Numbered from the stretch's first letter, positions 36,638 to 45,159 are shown. The stretch is 56,899 nucleotides of DNA from Ideonella azotifigens (GCF_006519715.1 NZ_VIDT01000001.1:1-56899); one strand, 5' to 3'. Translations and numbers: made by a program. Notes: a model not told the origin generated them from the sequence alone.

Positions 36638-37888
36638 GTGAAAACTTCCGCCGGAGACATGGAGGCGCTGACTGCGGCCTACGAGGTCGGCGGGCGACGG
36701 TTTGAAATCGGATCACCCGGCCTGGTGGCGGCCATTGCCGAGGCGTACGCAGCCCGCCTGCGACCTCGCTGCATGTGCTTCGCGGAAGGCGTCGAGATGT
36801 ACGTCGCCCGGGTGGCCAATGGCCACATCGTCAAGCGCATGCCGGGCACGGGCAGCCGCCATGCGCCCAACTGCCCGTCGTACGAACTCCCAGCGGAGTT
36901 CTACGAGTTGAACCAAACGCTGGGTTCTGCGATTACCGAAGACCTGAGCACCGGCAACATCACACTGAAGCTCGACTTCTCGTTGTCCAAGCTCGACAGG
37001 CGTCCGGCAACCTCGGCCCCCTGCCGAGTCAACGGCGGCTCGGTGAGCCGCGACGCTAGGCTGTCGATGCGCTCCCTGCTGCACTACCTGTGGGACCAGG
37101 CCGAGCTCACGCACTGGCATCCCGGTTTCGAAGGCAAGCGCTCATGGGCCACCGTTCGGCGCCATCTGCTGCGGGCTGCAGAAGGTAAATTTGCTCGCCA
37201 CGCTGAGCTTCTTGGTCGGCTCTACGTGCCGGAGGTGTTTTGTGTCCCGCGGCGCGATGAGATCAACGCACGCCGCATTGCGCGGTGTGCCCGCATTTCA
37301 GCTGCGCAAGGCAGGGCACAACACCTGATGCTGTTGATCGCGGAGCTCAAGGAGATCGTGCCGACACGCTTCGGCGCCAGGGCCACGGTGAAGCATCTGC
37401 CGGACCTCGCCTTTGCTCTCGACGAACGGCTCTACCGACGGCTGTGCCGACGCTTTGAGCCGGAGCTTTCGATGTGGGGCTCGGCGCCGGACCTGCACAT
37501 GGTGATCATCGCGACCTTCGGGGTCAGCACCCTCGGCGTGCCAACAATCTCGGAGCTGTCACTGATGCCCGTGAACCGGCAATGGCTGCCGGTGCAAGAC
37601 ACTTTCGAGTGCCTGCTGTTGGACACCCTTGCCCGTGAGAACCGGCACTTCATAAAGGTGCTTCGATACGACATGCCTCTCGAAGTGCTACTGCCCGCCG
37701 CCGCGCTGACTGATATTGAGCAGTCACCGCTTGCCTTGTACCTCTGGCGCAGCCTTGACGTGGATCAGTCGGCAGTCAACCCCACCCTCGATCACACCGA
37801 TCCATTGGGCACGACCTCAGCGTGGGTTTGGCGCGATCTCGGCGCCGAAATGCCGCCGCTTCCGCGGCCGACCATGCAAGGCAGTTAG
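36638..37888 (+). CDS. DUF1173 protein
   Basis: 416 residues from a GTG at 36638, ten bases after the LPD7 gene; an ATG at 36659 is also possible. Family marks: RPRCMCFAEGVEMYVARVAN, KRMPGTGSRHAPNCPSYE, SLLHYLWDQAELTHWHPGF and RSWATVRRHLLRAAEG. The first block with Cys and His could bind zinc. Its function is unknown, but DUF1173 genes are common in ICEs with type IV systems. It is the last intact gene before the IS scar. Confidence 0.8.
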   Translation: MKTSAGDMEALTAAYEVGGRRFEIGSPGLVAAIAEAYAARLRPRCMCFAEGVEMYVARVANGHIVKRMPGTGSRHAPNCPSYELPAEFYELNQTLGSAITEDLSTGNITLKLDFSLSKLDRRPATSAPCRVNGGSVSRDARLSMRSLLHYLWDQAELTHWHPGFEGKRSWATVRRHLLRAAEGKFARHAELLGRLYVPEVFCVPRRDEINARRIARCARISAAQGRAQHLMLLIAELKEIVPTRFGARATVKHLPDLAFALDERLYRRLCRRFEPELSMWGSAPDLHMVIIATFGVSTLGVPTISELSLMPVNRQWLPVQDTFECLLLDTLARENRHFIKVLRYDMPLEVLLPAAALTDIEQSPLALYLWRSLDVDQSAVNPTLDHTDPLGTTSAWVWRDLGAEMPPLPRPTMQGS

Positions 37889-38034
37889 GCAGCGTTCAGC
37901 CGCCAAGGCAGGTCCTCGTCCTGCATAGGATCCATCGGGGTGGTTTCTAGAAGCCGCCCCTTGATCGTTTGACCGTGCGAGGCTGCGGCAAGATGCCGAG
38001 ATGATCACGCCGCGCACTATAGCCTTCGAGCATA

Positions 38035-38560
38035 TTTCCCGAAGAGGTTCCCGACGACTTGTTCCTGCAGCGCCATCGCAAGGCCAGGCTTGAAGGCTAC
38101 CTTCAGACCCTCAAGGCAATGGACGCGCTGATCGACTTCTCGGCGATGGCGGTGGCCGTGGATTCGGCTTGACCCCGCGCAGACCGAAGCAAGAAGACTG
38201 CCCGCCGTACCCACCAAGGTGCTGATGCGCATGGCGTTCCTGCAGGGGCTGGTACAACCTCTCGGATGAGCAGTGCGGGCAACCAGGTGCTAGACCATTG
38301 AGCTTCCCGCGCTTTTGCCGGCGCGACTGGGCACTGCACGTCCCCGATGCCTGCACGCTATGGACTCTCCGGCAGCGACTGGCGCCGGGTGGGCCAGTCG
38401 CTCAACGAAGGCAAGGCGCTCGAAGGCTGAAGCGCAATGCGCCTGGCCCACACCGATCGCAACGCCCTCTTGGCAAAGAAGCTCGGCAAGGTTTTATACG
38501 GCTACAAGCTCATTCGCGAGATGCAAGTCACCCCGCGCCGACAATGGGCAGCAACTGCCG
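38035..38560 (+). pseudogene. Decayed IS5-family transposase
   Basis: Pieces in three frames fit one transposase: EEVPDDLFLQRHRKARLEGY and AMDALIDFSAMAVAVD (to a stop at 38171), then KVLMRMAFLQGL and DEQCG, then FPRFCRRDWALHVPDACTLW with LRQRLAPG, and finally GYKLIREMQVTPR. Each junction is a frameshift or deletion. About one third of the gene is missing. The element can no longer move. Confidence 0.8.
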
Positions 38561-38685
38561 CACCTGCAGCGGGCCTTGCAGACGCACCCGTGCTTTTGTC
38601 CAACCACACCAGCTCGCGCCCGCGTGCTTCTTTTATTAATGGGCCGCGCACTGCAACATGATGGCCAACGCGTTGCATGCCAGGG

Positions 38686-38960
38686 TCATGGCTCGGACGC
38701 ATCGCCGCCTTGCTGCCGCAGGGCCGCGAAGTCATGCTTTACCCGAGCTCTGATCTTGTTGATGGGCTGGTTGCGCCGGTTCAGTCTCGTCTCGGCTGTC
38801 TGTCCGGGCTTGGCTCGGCGGGCAATGTCGTCTTGCAGCCCGCGGGCCTGCAGCACCAGCCGGTTGGCCTGGTTGTCGTAGCCACGGTCGGCCAGCAACC
38901 GTTTGCGCCCATTGGCCGGCTGCGTGAGAGTTGAAATGCCGTCACTGAGCGCCGCGACGA
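38686..38960 (-). pseudogene. C-terminal fragment of an IS4/IS5-type transposase
   Basis: The minus strand reads GRKRLLADRGYDNQANRLVL, then IARRAKPGQTAETRLNRRNQ and INKIRARVKHDFAALRQQGG, the C-terminal DDE region with the catalytic Asp of ADRGYD and the R-x-x-V-x-x region. The N-terminal part is gone. The fragment faces the opposite way to its neighbours. Confidence 0.65.
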
Positions 38961-39130
38961 GCACAAACGCCGGTTCGGCGGTGACCAACCGGCACGCTCG
39001 GCCGCGCGCAGTCCTACTCACGCGGCTTTTACAGCTGTGCGAGGGGATTTGGGAAGCACCCTCAACGTCCACAGAATCGATGAGGTCCACGGAAGTGCAC
39101 GGGCTGCAGCCATCCGTGAGCTGGCAATAT

Positions 39131-40315
39131 AAGGCAACGCTGAACAAGGTCGAATTTGGCGCGGGGTTTGCATGTGTCGAGACAGCACAGACGAGCAGGT
39201 GAAGATGAAGCAGCAGACCCTCGCGATGGCAGCCGATCAAGGCCAAGGATTCGAGCAGCACCGAAAGCCGACCTGGCGCGATATCTTCCTGGCGACCATG
39301 GAGGAGATCGTGCCTTGGTCGGCGCTGTGCGAGGTCATTGAGCCTCACTATCCCAAGGCTGGCAACGGCCGCCCGCCGGTCGGGCTGGAACGCATGCTGA
39401 GGATGTACTTCGTGCAGCACTGGTTCTACCTGGCAGACGAAGCCTGCGAGGAGGCGCTGCTGGACAGCACGGCGCTGCGGCGCTTCGTGGGCATCGACCT
39501 CGGGCGTGAACGCGTGCCCGACGGCACCACGCTGCTGAAGTTCCGCCGCCTGCTGGAGACGCACAAGCTGGGCGAAGCGCTGTTTGCCAAGGTGAGAGAA
39601 GTCCTGCAAACGCGAGGCTTGAAGGTGGGCACGGGCACCATCGTGGATGCCACCATCATCGGAGCGCCCAGTTCGACCAAGAACGCCGACAAGAAGCGCG
39701 ACCCGGACATGCACCAGACGCGCAAGGGCCAGCAGTGGTACAACGGCCAAGAAGATGCACATTGGCGTGGACAGCCGCACCGGGCTTGCACACAGCGCCG
39801 TGGTGACGGCAGCCAACGTGCACGACAAACATCCGCTGCCCAATCTGCTGCACGGCAACGAACAGCGTGTGTATGGCGACAGCGCCTATGCCAGCCAGAA
39901 GGCGCTGATCCAGACCAAGGCCCCGAAGGCCAAGGACTTCACCAACCAGCGCGTGCGCAAGGCCGGCGAAAATCGATGAGGTCGAGCGCTCGAAGAACCG
40001 CAGCAAATCCAAGGTCCGCGCCCATGTGGAACACGTCTTTGCCGTGGTCAAGCGGCTGTGGGGCTTTGCCAAGGTGCGCTACCGAGAGCTTGCCAAGAAC
40101 GCCACACGCGCCTTCGTAGTCCTGGGTCTGGCCAACATCTACTTGGCGCGGCAGCGTCTGGTGGCATGAGCGCGTCCGCAGTGGGCGCCATGGGCCCCTG
40201 AGGACCCCGAGCGGAGCCTCAGGCGTCCTCAAAGCGTGATTCGCCGGCCTCATCTCGCAAGCCGAAATCGGCGGGCGGAGCTTGTTGAAATTCATGGCTT
40301 GTTCAGCGTAACCTT
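39131..40315 (+). mobile_element. IS5-family insertion sequence, about 1.19 kb
   Basis: The ends carry 18-bp inverted repeats: AAGGCAACGCTGAACAAG (39131-39148) and, on the other strand, AAGGTTACGCTGAACAAG (40298-40315), 16 of 18 identical. Between them lies one transposase gene, now frameshifted. The length fits the IS5 family. The flanks show no clear target duplication, which suggests a deletion next to the element after insertion. It separates the DUF1173 end of the transfer operon from the truncated genes at 40324-41484. Confidence 0.82.
39205..40169 (+). pseudogene. IS5-family transposase with two frameshifts
   Basis: From ATG 39205 the protein reads RKPTWRDIFLATMEEIVPWS, then VGLERMLRMYFVQHWFYLAD and [17 protein letters not shown]. 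Near 39750 one extra base breaks the frame within QQWYNG; the next frame continues [20 protein letters not shown] and [13 protein letters not shown] second extra base near 39972 (in GGCGAAAATCG) moves the end, EVERSKNRSKSKVRAHVEHV to RQRLVA, into a third frame. The DDE residues are all still encoded, so the decay is recent. Confidence 0.9.
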
Positions 40316-40323
40316 CATGTTCG

Positions 40324-40836
40324 ATGACGCCGGCCAGTTGGGTATTTCGCCGCTCAAGATGCGAGACGCATGAGTACAACGGCAAGGTTATCCCGTCGGG
40401 CTTCTTTCTTCAGCCAGGCGCCGAAAACATCAGCGCGGTGCTATTTTCCGCGTCCGGCACGATTTCCAAGTTCAACCGCATGGGAAAGCTGGCGGGGTTC
40501 GGCTTGCCCAACCAGACGATCAGAAGGTTCGGTGTGCGCCATGACCATGACCCGAACGCGGTGCTACCCAAGGGTTTCATGCACGTCGTGGAACAGGGCT
40601 CCGTCACCGAGTCGTGGGCAGAGGGGCTGTCGATGTTCCACAACCCTTCCGCCACACACCCAGTCGACCCAGACATGTTCCCAGGCATCGCCCACTACTC
40701 ACTGGTTGGCGGTCAGGTTCGAAGCATCCTTCCGGAATTTCACCCGTACAGCTCCTTCACCTTGAACATCATGATGAGGGACGACGATGCGCTTGCGGCT
40801 GACACGCAGTTCACGCAGAGGCTGGCCCCGAAATGA
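40324..40836 (+). pseudogene. C-terminal part of a hypothetical protein cut by the IS
   Basis: The frame opens directly at the IS end and reads HEYNGKVIPSGFFLQPGAEN, then SAVLFSASGTISKFNRMG and MFPGIAHYSLVGGQV to a stop at 40836. This is the C-terminal half of an uncharacterised protein of resistance and phage-defence islands; the N-terminal half is not found on the other side of the IS. No function can be given. Confidence 0.6.
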
Positions 40837-40965
40837 ACCGGCCAGCCACCGTAGGTGAGGGTTTTCGCCGGAGGAGCAAAGGGCAGTCGCCCCCTCAGCA
40901 CCACGCTAAACGGATATATTTTTGAAAACCAGGGTTTGACATCCAGTCACGCCAGGGAGAGAGCA

Positions 40966-41484
40966 TTGGACGAATCAGTTGCAGAGGCTCCGGCGCTTCC
41001 AAACATCGCGCTTCCGGTCTTCAAGTCACTGAAGATCGCGGGCTACGAGCTGTTCCCAGGCGTTGGCAGGACTGGGATCGACAGGCCCATCCTGCCTGGC
41101 ATCACGGTAATCGCGGGCATCAACGGCCTCGGCAAGACCACGCTGCTCAACGTGATGCTGCGGCTGTTGGTCGGACCGTTCAATCCTCAGAAGGTCAATC
41201 CGTTCGAGGTCGGCGCCAAGTCGCACGATCTGGTCGGGTGGAAACATGCCCGACGCTTCTTCAGGTCGCGGGTGAGCGATGGCGCGGTACACGCAACTGC
41301 ACGCGCGGAGATCTCGTTCGGAACGCACCATCTGACGGTCGAGCGCGCACTCAAGGATCTTTCGATCAAGCACCTCGAATACGACGGTGCCGACCTTGAT
41401 CCGACCGAGGCTGAATATGGGCGGGCCGTCGTGGAGGCCAATCGATACAGCGCATTGGGTGTGCGTTCACTTCGTTCGTATTGA
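40966..41484 (+). CDS. AAA/SMC-like ATPase, truncated
   Basis: 172 residues from a TTG at 40966, with GGAGAG upstream; a longer frame from 40855 also exists. The N-terminus is that of an ABC/SMC-type ATPase: FKSLKIAGYELFPGVGR, ITVIAGINGLGKTTLLNVML as Walker A, and LTVERALKDLS. The signature, Walker B and the rest are absent: the frame stops at 41484, only 21 bases before the convergent relaxase gene. It is probably the stump of a defence or repair ATPase cut when the modules were joined. Confidence 0.7.
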   Translation: MDESVAEAPALPNIALPVFKSLKIAGYELFPGVGRTGIDRPILPGITVIAGINGLGKTTLLNVMLRLLVGPFNPQKVNPFEVGAKSHDLVGWKHARRFFRSRVSDGAVHATARAEISFGTHHLTVERALKDLSIKHLEYDGADLDPTEAEYGRAVVEANRYSALGVRSLRSY

Positions 41485-41505
41485 CAGGACGATTTTAGCG
41501 GCGGC

Positions 41506-42480
41506 TCATCTCTGATGCACTTGCTTTTCTGGCTTGGGCCGATCGAAGTCTTTAGGAGCGGCACGTCCCTGCCCTGGTTGCTTCCTCCCGCTCATCTCCT
41601 CCACATACTTGGCGATCGACACCGCCAAACCTCGATCAGATCTGTCGTCTGACGCAGCCAGCGCTCGCGAAATCTCCACCCACGCACCGATCACCGTCTC
41701 ACGGCGGACCATCGCCTTGGCACCATCATTCTCGGTCGGCCGGTTCATGCGCAACCTCCCTTCTTCCTTCGCCTTGATGCGCCAGAGCGGGTCATAGCTG
41801 CGCGCCTGTCCGCGGGTTGCCTGCCTCGTGGCCTCGGCGTCAATGCCATGGCCTCGCAGCTTCTCCGCAAACGTCTCCCGCCAGCGATGCAGGTCGGCCT
41901 TTCGCGGATTCAGCCGCTTGCCTTGCCTGGACTCGGCCCGCACGCTGATGTGAACGTGGGGATTGGCCTGGTGGTCGTGCAGCACCATCACGTACTTGTG
42001 ATCCGCCAGCTCGTCCTGCGCAAACTCTCGCGCTGCGCGCTGGACGGTCAGCGGGTCGGTGCCGCGGGGCATCGACAGCATGATGTTGAAGGCCTCGCGC
42101 CGGTGTCCGGGCTCGGCGTCATCGGGAATCAGAGAACCACCAAAGCGCCACTCGTCAGCCAGATCCCGCAAGGTGTCATTGCCTCGCATCGTCTCGCCTC
42201 GTTGATCCTCGATCTCCAGCCGGCCGTTCTTGCTGATATATCGGAAGTGCGCAACGATCGCCCGCATGCCACGTCCGCCGCCAGTGACCTTGACCATCAC
42301 CTGCGGCGCTCGACGAACTACCGTCGCCTCGATGCGCCTTCGGATGGCCGCAGCACGTGAACGAGCAGCGTCGCCAGTCAGCCTTGGCTGCGGCTTTGCG
42401 CCGACCATCCGGTTGCCGGGATAGAACAGCCGGTCACCCCAGGTGATCAACACACCATCGATGTTGTGACGTTGCGCCAC
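41506..42480 (-). CDS. Relaxase/mobilisation nuclease (VirD2-like)
   Basis: 324 residues from a GTG at 42480, with AAAGGA nine bases upstream. The central domain has VMVKVTGGGRGMRAIVAHFR, YISKNGRLEIEDQRGE and the metal-binding motif VMVLHDHQANPHVHISVR, with the HxH of MOB-type relaxases. The C-terminus is charged (YVEEMSGRKQPGQGRAA). It would cut one strand at oriT and lead it into the VirD4 channel. No helicase or primase domain is present. The MOB subclass is uncertain. Confidence 0.85.
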   Translation of the reverse strand: MAQRHNIDGVLITWGDRLFYPGNRMVGAKPQPRLTGDAARSRAAAIRRRIEATVVRRAPQVMVKVTGGGRGMRAIVAHFRYISKNGRLEIEDQRGETMRGNDTLRDLADEWRFGGSLIPDDAEPGHRREAFNIMLSMPRGTDPLTVQRAAREFAQDELADHKYVMVLHDHQANPHVHISVRAESRQGKRLNPRKADLHRWRETFAEKLRGHGIDAEATRQATRGQARSYDPLWRIKAKEEGRLRMNRPTENDGAKAMVRRETVIGAWVEISRALAASDDRSDRGLAVSIAKYVEEMSGRKQPGQGRAAPKDFDRPKPEKQVHQR

Positions 42481-42495
42481 GACGAGGTCCTTTAG

Positions 42496-43077
42496 TCACG
42501 AGGCCGCTTGGCCCACGGATCGGGCGCTGCGACCACAAGGCTGCAAATCCGCTAACACGCGAGATACCAACGCGAGGTGCCGGCGCACGTCGCCCGCCAC
42601 CGTGTCCAACATGGCCCGATACGGCCTGGCCGGTTCGACGTCTGCAGTGCGAAGCAGTGCCGTCAGGCGGTGGATGTTGCGGCTGAGATTCGACAGCTCT
42701 GCGTTGGACGCCGTCAGCACAGCGATGCATTCGCTTCGGCCAGGCCCCGTCCCGCCGCCAGCAAGCGCCGGTACACCGGCCACCAAACCCGCCACATAGG
42801 CGCCCGGCGACAGGCCGGCCTGTCGCGCTGCCGCCAGCGTCTCGCGCATGGCCTCCTTGCTCATGCGCAACGAGAGGCGCACGCGGTCGGATGGGGCCGC
42901 AAACGAACCGGCTGCCGTGCCGTGCGAGGCACTCAGCTCAGCGCCACCAATCGCCGCAACCACAGCCTCGCGAACCAGCCGGGACGGCGAGACGCCGTGG
43001 GCACGCGCCCGCTCAAACAGCGCAGCCTTCAGGCCAAACAAGTCGACGCTGATTCGATCCCTTGAGGAGGAGGTCAT
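42496..43077 (-). CDS. MobC-like relaxosome accessory protein
   Basis: 193 residues from ATG 43077, with GGAGAA upstream. An N-terminal ribbon-helix-helix-like region (ISVDLFGLKAALFERARAHG then VSPSRLVREAVVAA) is followed by RVRLSLRMSKEAMRETLAAA and a MobC-like C-terminus (SNAELSNLSRNIHRLTALLR). Such proteins help the relaxase bind and melt oriT. It is upstream of the relaxase and faces the repeat-rich region. Confidence 0.75.
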   Translation of the reverse strand: MTSSSRDRISVDLFGLKAALFERARAHGVSPSRLVREAVVAAIGGAELSASHGTAAGSFAAPSDRVRLSLRMSKEAMRETLAAARQAGLSPGAYVAGLVAGVPALAGGGTGPGRSECIAVLTASNAELSNLSRNIHRLTALLRTADVEPARPYRAMLDTVAGDVRRHLALVSRVLADLQPCGRSARSVGQAAS

Positions 43078-43105
43078 GACCGGGTTCTCCGAGCTGGGTT
43101 GCACC

Positions 43106-43121
43106 ACACGCGTGAGCGTGT
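43106..43121. repeat. Hairpin in the mob-stb intergenic region
   Basis: ACACGC (43106-43111), loop GTGA, GCGTGT (43116-43121), a perfect 6-bp stem. It is one of two hairpins in the putative oriT region, near the MobC promoter. Confidence 0.5.
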
Positions 43122-43220
43122 CCGACATCGGCGCCACCGCGCCTATCTCTGCACTCACCTTGGAACCCAGTATCGGCCTCGAACGATGCAGCTGGTCTGC
43201 GAGATTCGGGCCGGAATCGT

Positions 43221-43245
43221 GCCCGCCACTCACCGGCTGGCGGGC
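43221..43245. repeat. Perfect 8-bp inverted repeat, candidate oriT element
   Basis: GCCCGCCA (43221-43228) and TGGCGGGC (43238-43245) around a 9-base loop. It lies directly before the first GAGAC repeat. Relaxases often bind such an arm next to nic. No known nic core was recognised. Confidence 0.55.
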
Positions 43246-43252
43246 CGATCAT

Positions 43253-43405
43253 GAGACGAATGAACCGGCACCGAGACCGAACCGAGACGAAACCGGGATG
43301 ACTGAGACAGCAGTGAGACAGATGCGAAACACAGCCGGTACGGCAATGAGACGGGTGAGACGCCACCGAGACAAAAAGCGAATCGGAACCGGATCAAACC
43401 GAATC
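43253..43405. repeat. Helically phased GAGAC repeat array (StbA-type binding region?)
   Basis: GAGAC occurs on the plus strand at 43253, 43273, 43284, 43304, 43315, 43348, 43357 and 43368. Steps are 20, 11, 20, 11, 33, 9 and 11, near-multiples of a helical turn. Weaker copies fill several gaps in the same phase: GAAAC at 43326, and GAATC, GGATC and GAATC at 43380-43405. In plasmid R388, StbA binds direct repeats of 11-bp period between oriT and stbA. The location here, just upstream of a StbA-like gene, is equivalent. Confidence 0.75.
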
Positions 43406-43415
43406 GAAAGCGCAC

Positions 43416-43865
43416 ATGAACGACCCCGATCCGAACCACCACGACGGCACGCAGTTGGCGCCCAGACGCCCGCCAGGCCGCGGTTCGCGCAAGGCCCGCG
43501 CCTACGCCGCCGAGATGGCACGGCTTCAAGCCTTGGACTACACGCTGGACGCCATCTGCGAGGCCTTGGCGGACATTGGGGTCACGGTCAGCAGGAGCAC
43601 GGTGCACCGAGAGCTGGCCAGGCGTAAAGCGATGGCTACATCGACGCACGCGATACCCGCCTGTGCCGATGCCGATACGTCTCCGCGTCAGCCTGCAAGC
43701 GGTGACGGTCTCTCCCGTAGGCCTGCACCGTCGCCTCCGGCCGCAAGTGCCCCGCCAAACCGCACCGTTGATCAACGCGGCAAGGACATTGCCGAGACCT
43801 TCATGCGCGGCCACATCACCAACCCCCTGATCCGCGCCAGGCAGCGCAACGAGGAGCAATCATGA
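43416..43865 (+). CDS. StbA-like DNA-binding protein
   Basis: 149 residues. Basic N-terminus (APRRPPGRGSRKARAYAAEM), then a helix-turn-helix-like LDYTLDAICEALADIGVTVS with RSTVHRELARRK, then a Pro/Ala-rich linker and a short helical end. It is upstream of a StbB-type ATPase and overlaps it by four bases, and it lies ten bases downstream of a phased repeat array. This is the layout of the R388 stbABC operon, where StbA binds upstream repeats to secure plasmid inheritance and tune transfer. The name is based on context and the helix-turn-helix. Confidence 0.65.
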   Translation: MNDPDPNHHDGTQLAPRRPPGRGSRKARAYAAEMARLQALDYTLDAICEALADIGVTVSRSTVHRELARRKAMATSTHAIPACADADTSPRQPASGDGLSRRPAPSPPAASAPPNRTVDQRGKDIAETFMRGHITNPLIRARQRNEEQS

Positions 43866-44611
43866 AACTCGCGGTCATCAACTTCTCCGGCAACGTCGGC
43901 AAGACCACGGTGGCCCGGCACCTGCTGCTGCCTCGTCTGCCGGGCGCCGAGTACGTGGCGGTCGAGAGCATCAACGCGGACGAGGGCCAGGGGCAGGCCT
44001 TGCGCGGGCGCCAGTTCGGCGAGCTGCAGGAGTACCTGCAGACCGTCGACAGCCTGGTGGTCGACATCGGCGCCAGCAATGTCGAGGACTTCCTGAACCT
44101 GATGCAGCGCTACCGCGGCAGCCAGGAGGATTTCGACTGCTTTGTCGTGCCCACGGTGCCACCGCTCAAGCAACAGCAGGACACCATCGCCACCCTGGCC
44201 GAGCTGGCCCGCCTCGGCGTGCCGGCCTCCCGCATGAAGGTCGTCTTCAACATGCTGGAACACGACGCCGAGCTGACCCAGTCCTTCGAGCCGCTGCTTG
44301 CCTTCCTGGCCAAGAAACCGGTCGCGCAGGCCAACCCGGCCTGCCGACTGGGCGCAAACGAGCTCTATGCGCGCATCCGAGGAACCGGTGTCGACCTGGC
44401 GGAGCTGGCCCGCGACGAGACCGACTACAAGGGACTGATCGCCCGTGCCAAGGACACCGCAGAGAAACTTGCCCTGGCACAGAAGCTCGCCACCCGGCGC
44501 CTGGCCTGCGGCGTGGTGCCTGAGCTGGACGCCTGCTTCGCAGCCCTGGCGCTGAGACTGGGATCCGAGGCAGAGCGTAGCCCCCGGCCGTCCTCCAGGA
44601 AGGCCGCGTGA
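43862..44611 (+). CDS. stbB: StbB-like ATPase
   Basis: 249 residues. A deviant ParA-type P-loop, FSGNVGKTTVARHLLLPRL, begins the protein; then SLVVDIGASNVEDFLNLM, FVVPTVPPLKQQQDTIATLA and VVFNMLEHD. These blocks are typical of StbB of IncW/N-like plasmids, which affects conjugation and maintenance with StbA. It overlaps both neighbours by four bases. Confidence 0.82.
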   Translation: MKLAVINFSGNVGKTTVARHLLLPRLPGAEYVAVESINADEGQGQALRGRQFGELQEYLQTVDSLVVDIGASNVEDFLNLMQRYRGSQEDFDCFVVPTVPPLKQQQDTIATLAELARLGVPASRMKVVFNMLEHDAELTQSFEPLLAFLAKKPVAQANPACRLGANELYARIRGTGVDLAELARDETDYKGLIARAKDTAEKLALAQKLATRRLACGVVPELDACFAALALRLGSEAERSPRPSSRKAA

Positions 44612-45066
44612 GCGAGCTCAGCAGCGCCCGCGAAGCGCTGATTGCCGAGGCGATCGGTGAGGCTGGGAGGCTGATCGAACGCCTGGAGGCGCTTGCGCCA
44701 GCACTGGACGCGAACCGCCAGGCCCTGGTCCAGTCCGGCCAGGCCATCGCTGGCCAGTTGGCCGCGTTCGAGACCCGGATGGCCGCCATCACGGAAAACG
44801 CCAAGCTGCAGGCGGTCAGGCACATCGCCCGCCGCACCGACGAGATGGCAGCGCGTACGCTGACTGCGCAAACCCGGGCCATGGAGGAGGCGGCTCTGGC
44901 GATGTTCAGGAGCGAGCTGGGCCCTGCCCTGCAGCGCCTATCAGCACAGCAACAACCTCCCGGCAAGCACGCCGGCCCCTTCGCGCGCTGGCAAACGCAC
45001 GCGGCGACGGCTGTGGTGACCTCTGCCCTCACCTGGGCGATGGCGGCATGGCTGTGGGCTCGGTGA
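44608..45066 (+). CDS. StbC-like membrane-anchored coiled-coil protein
   Basis: 152 residues. A long helical region (ALIAEAIGEAGRLIERLEAL then ARRTDEMAARTLTAQTRAME) is followed by a C-terminal membrane helix (AATAVVTSALTWAMAAWLWA). The third gene of the stb operon in R388 (StbC) has unknown function; this protein occupies that slot. It may anchor StbB or the element DNA to the membrane. Confidence 0.6.
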   Translation: MSELSSAREALIAEAIGEAGRLIERLEALAPALDANRQALVQSGQAIAGQLAAFETRMAAITENAKLQAVRHIARRTDEMAARTLTAQTRAMEEAALAMFRSELGPALQRLSAQQQPPGKHAGPFARWQTHAATAVVTSALTWAMAAWLWAR

Positions 45067-45123
45067 TGGCGCTCGCATCCATCGGCCCGGGCGACCCTGT
45101 CGCCGTGCGCTCGTCGGCCTGGT

Positions 45124-45140
45124 GTAGGATTAAATCCTAC
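45124..45140. promoter_or_regulatory. Palindromic operator of the ParDE operon
   Basis: GTAGGATTAAATCCTAC: arms GTAGGATT and AATCCTAC are perfect around one central A. It lies 19 bases upstream of the ParD start and is the only AT-rich stretch there, so it overlaps the promoter. ParD-type antitoxins repress their own operon from such sites. Confidence 0.8.
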
Positions 45141-45159
45141 GGAAATCGCGAGGACCGCC

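Noticed and set aside
38686-39858. A 390-codon minus-strand frame over the IS
   Set aside because: Only its last 90 codons look like a transposase. The rest is antisense to the plus-strand transposase, so only the fragment was kept.
39125-40322. Target-site duplication around the IS
   Set aside because: The bases left (CAATAT) and right (CATGTT) of the end repeats do not match.
43253-43405. The GAGAC array as a CRISPR
   Set aside because: Units are 5-8 bases with about 11-base spacing and no 30-base spacers; no cas genes are present.
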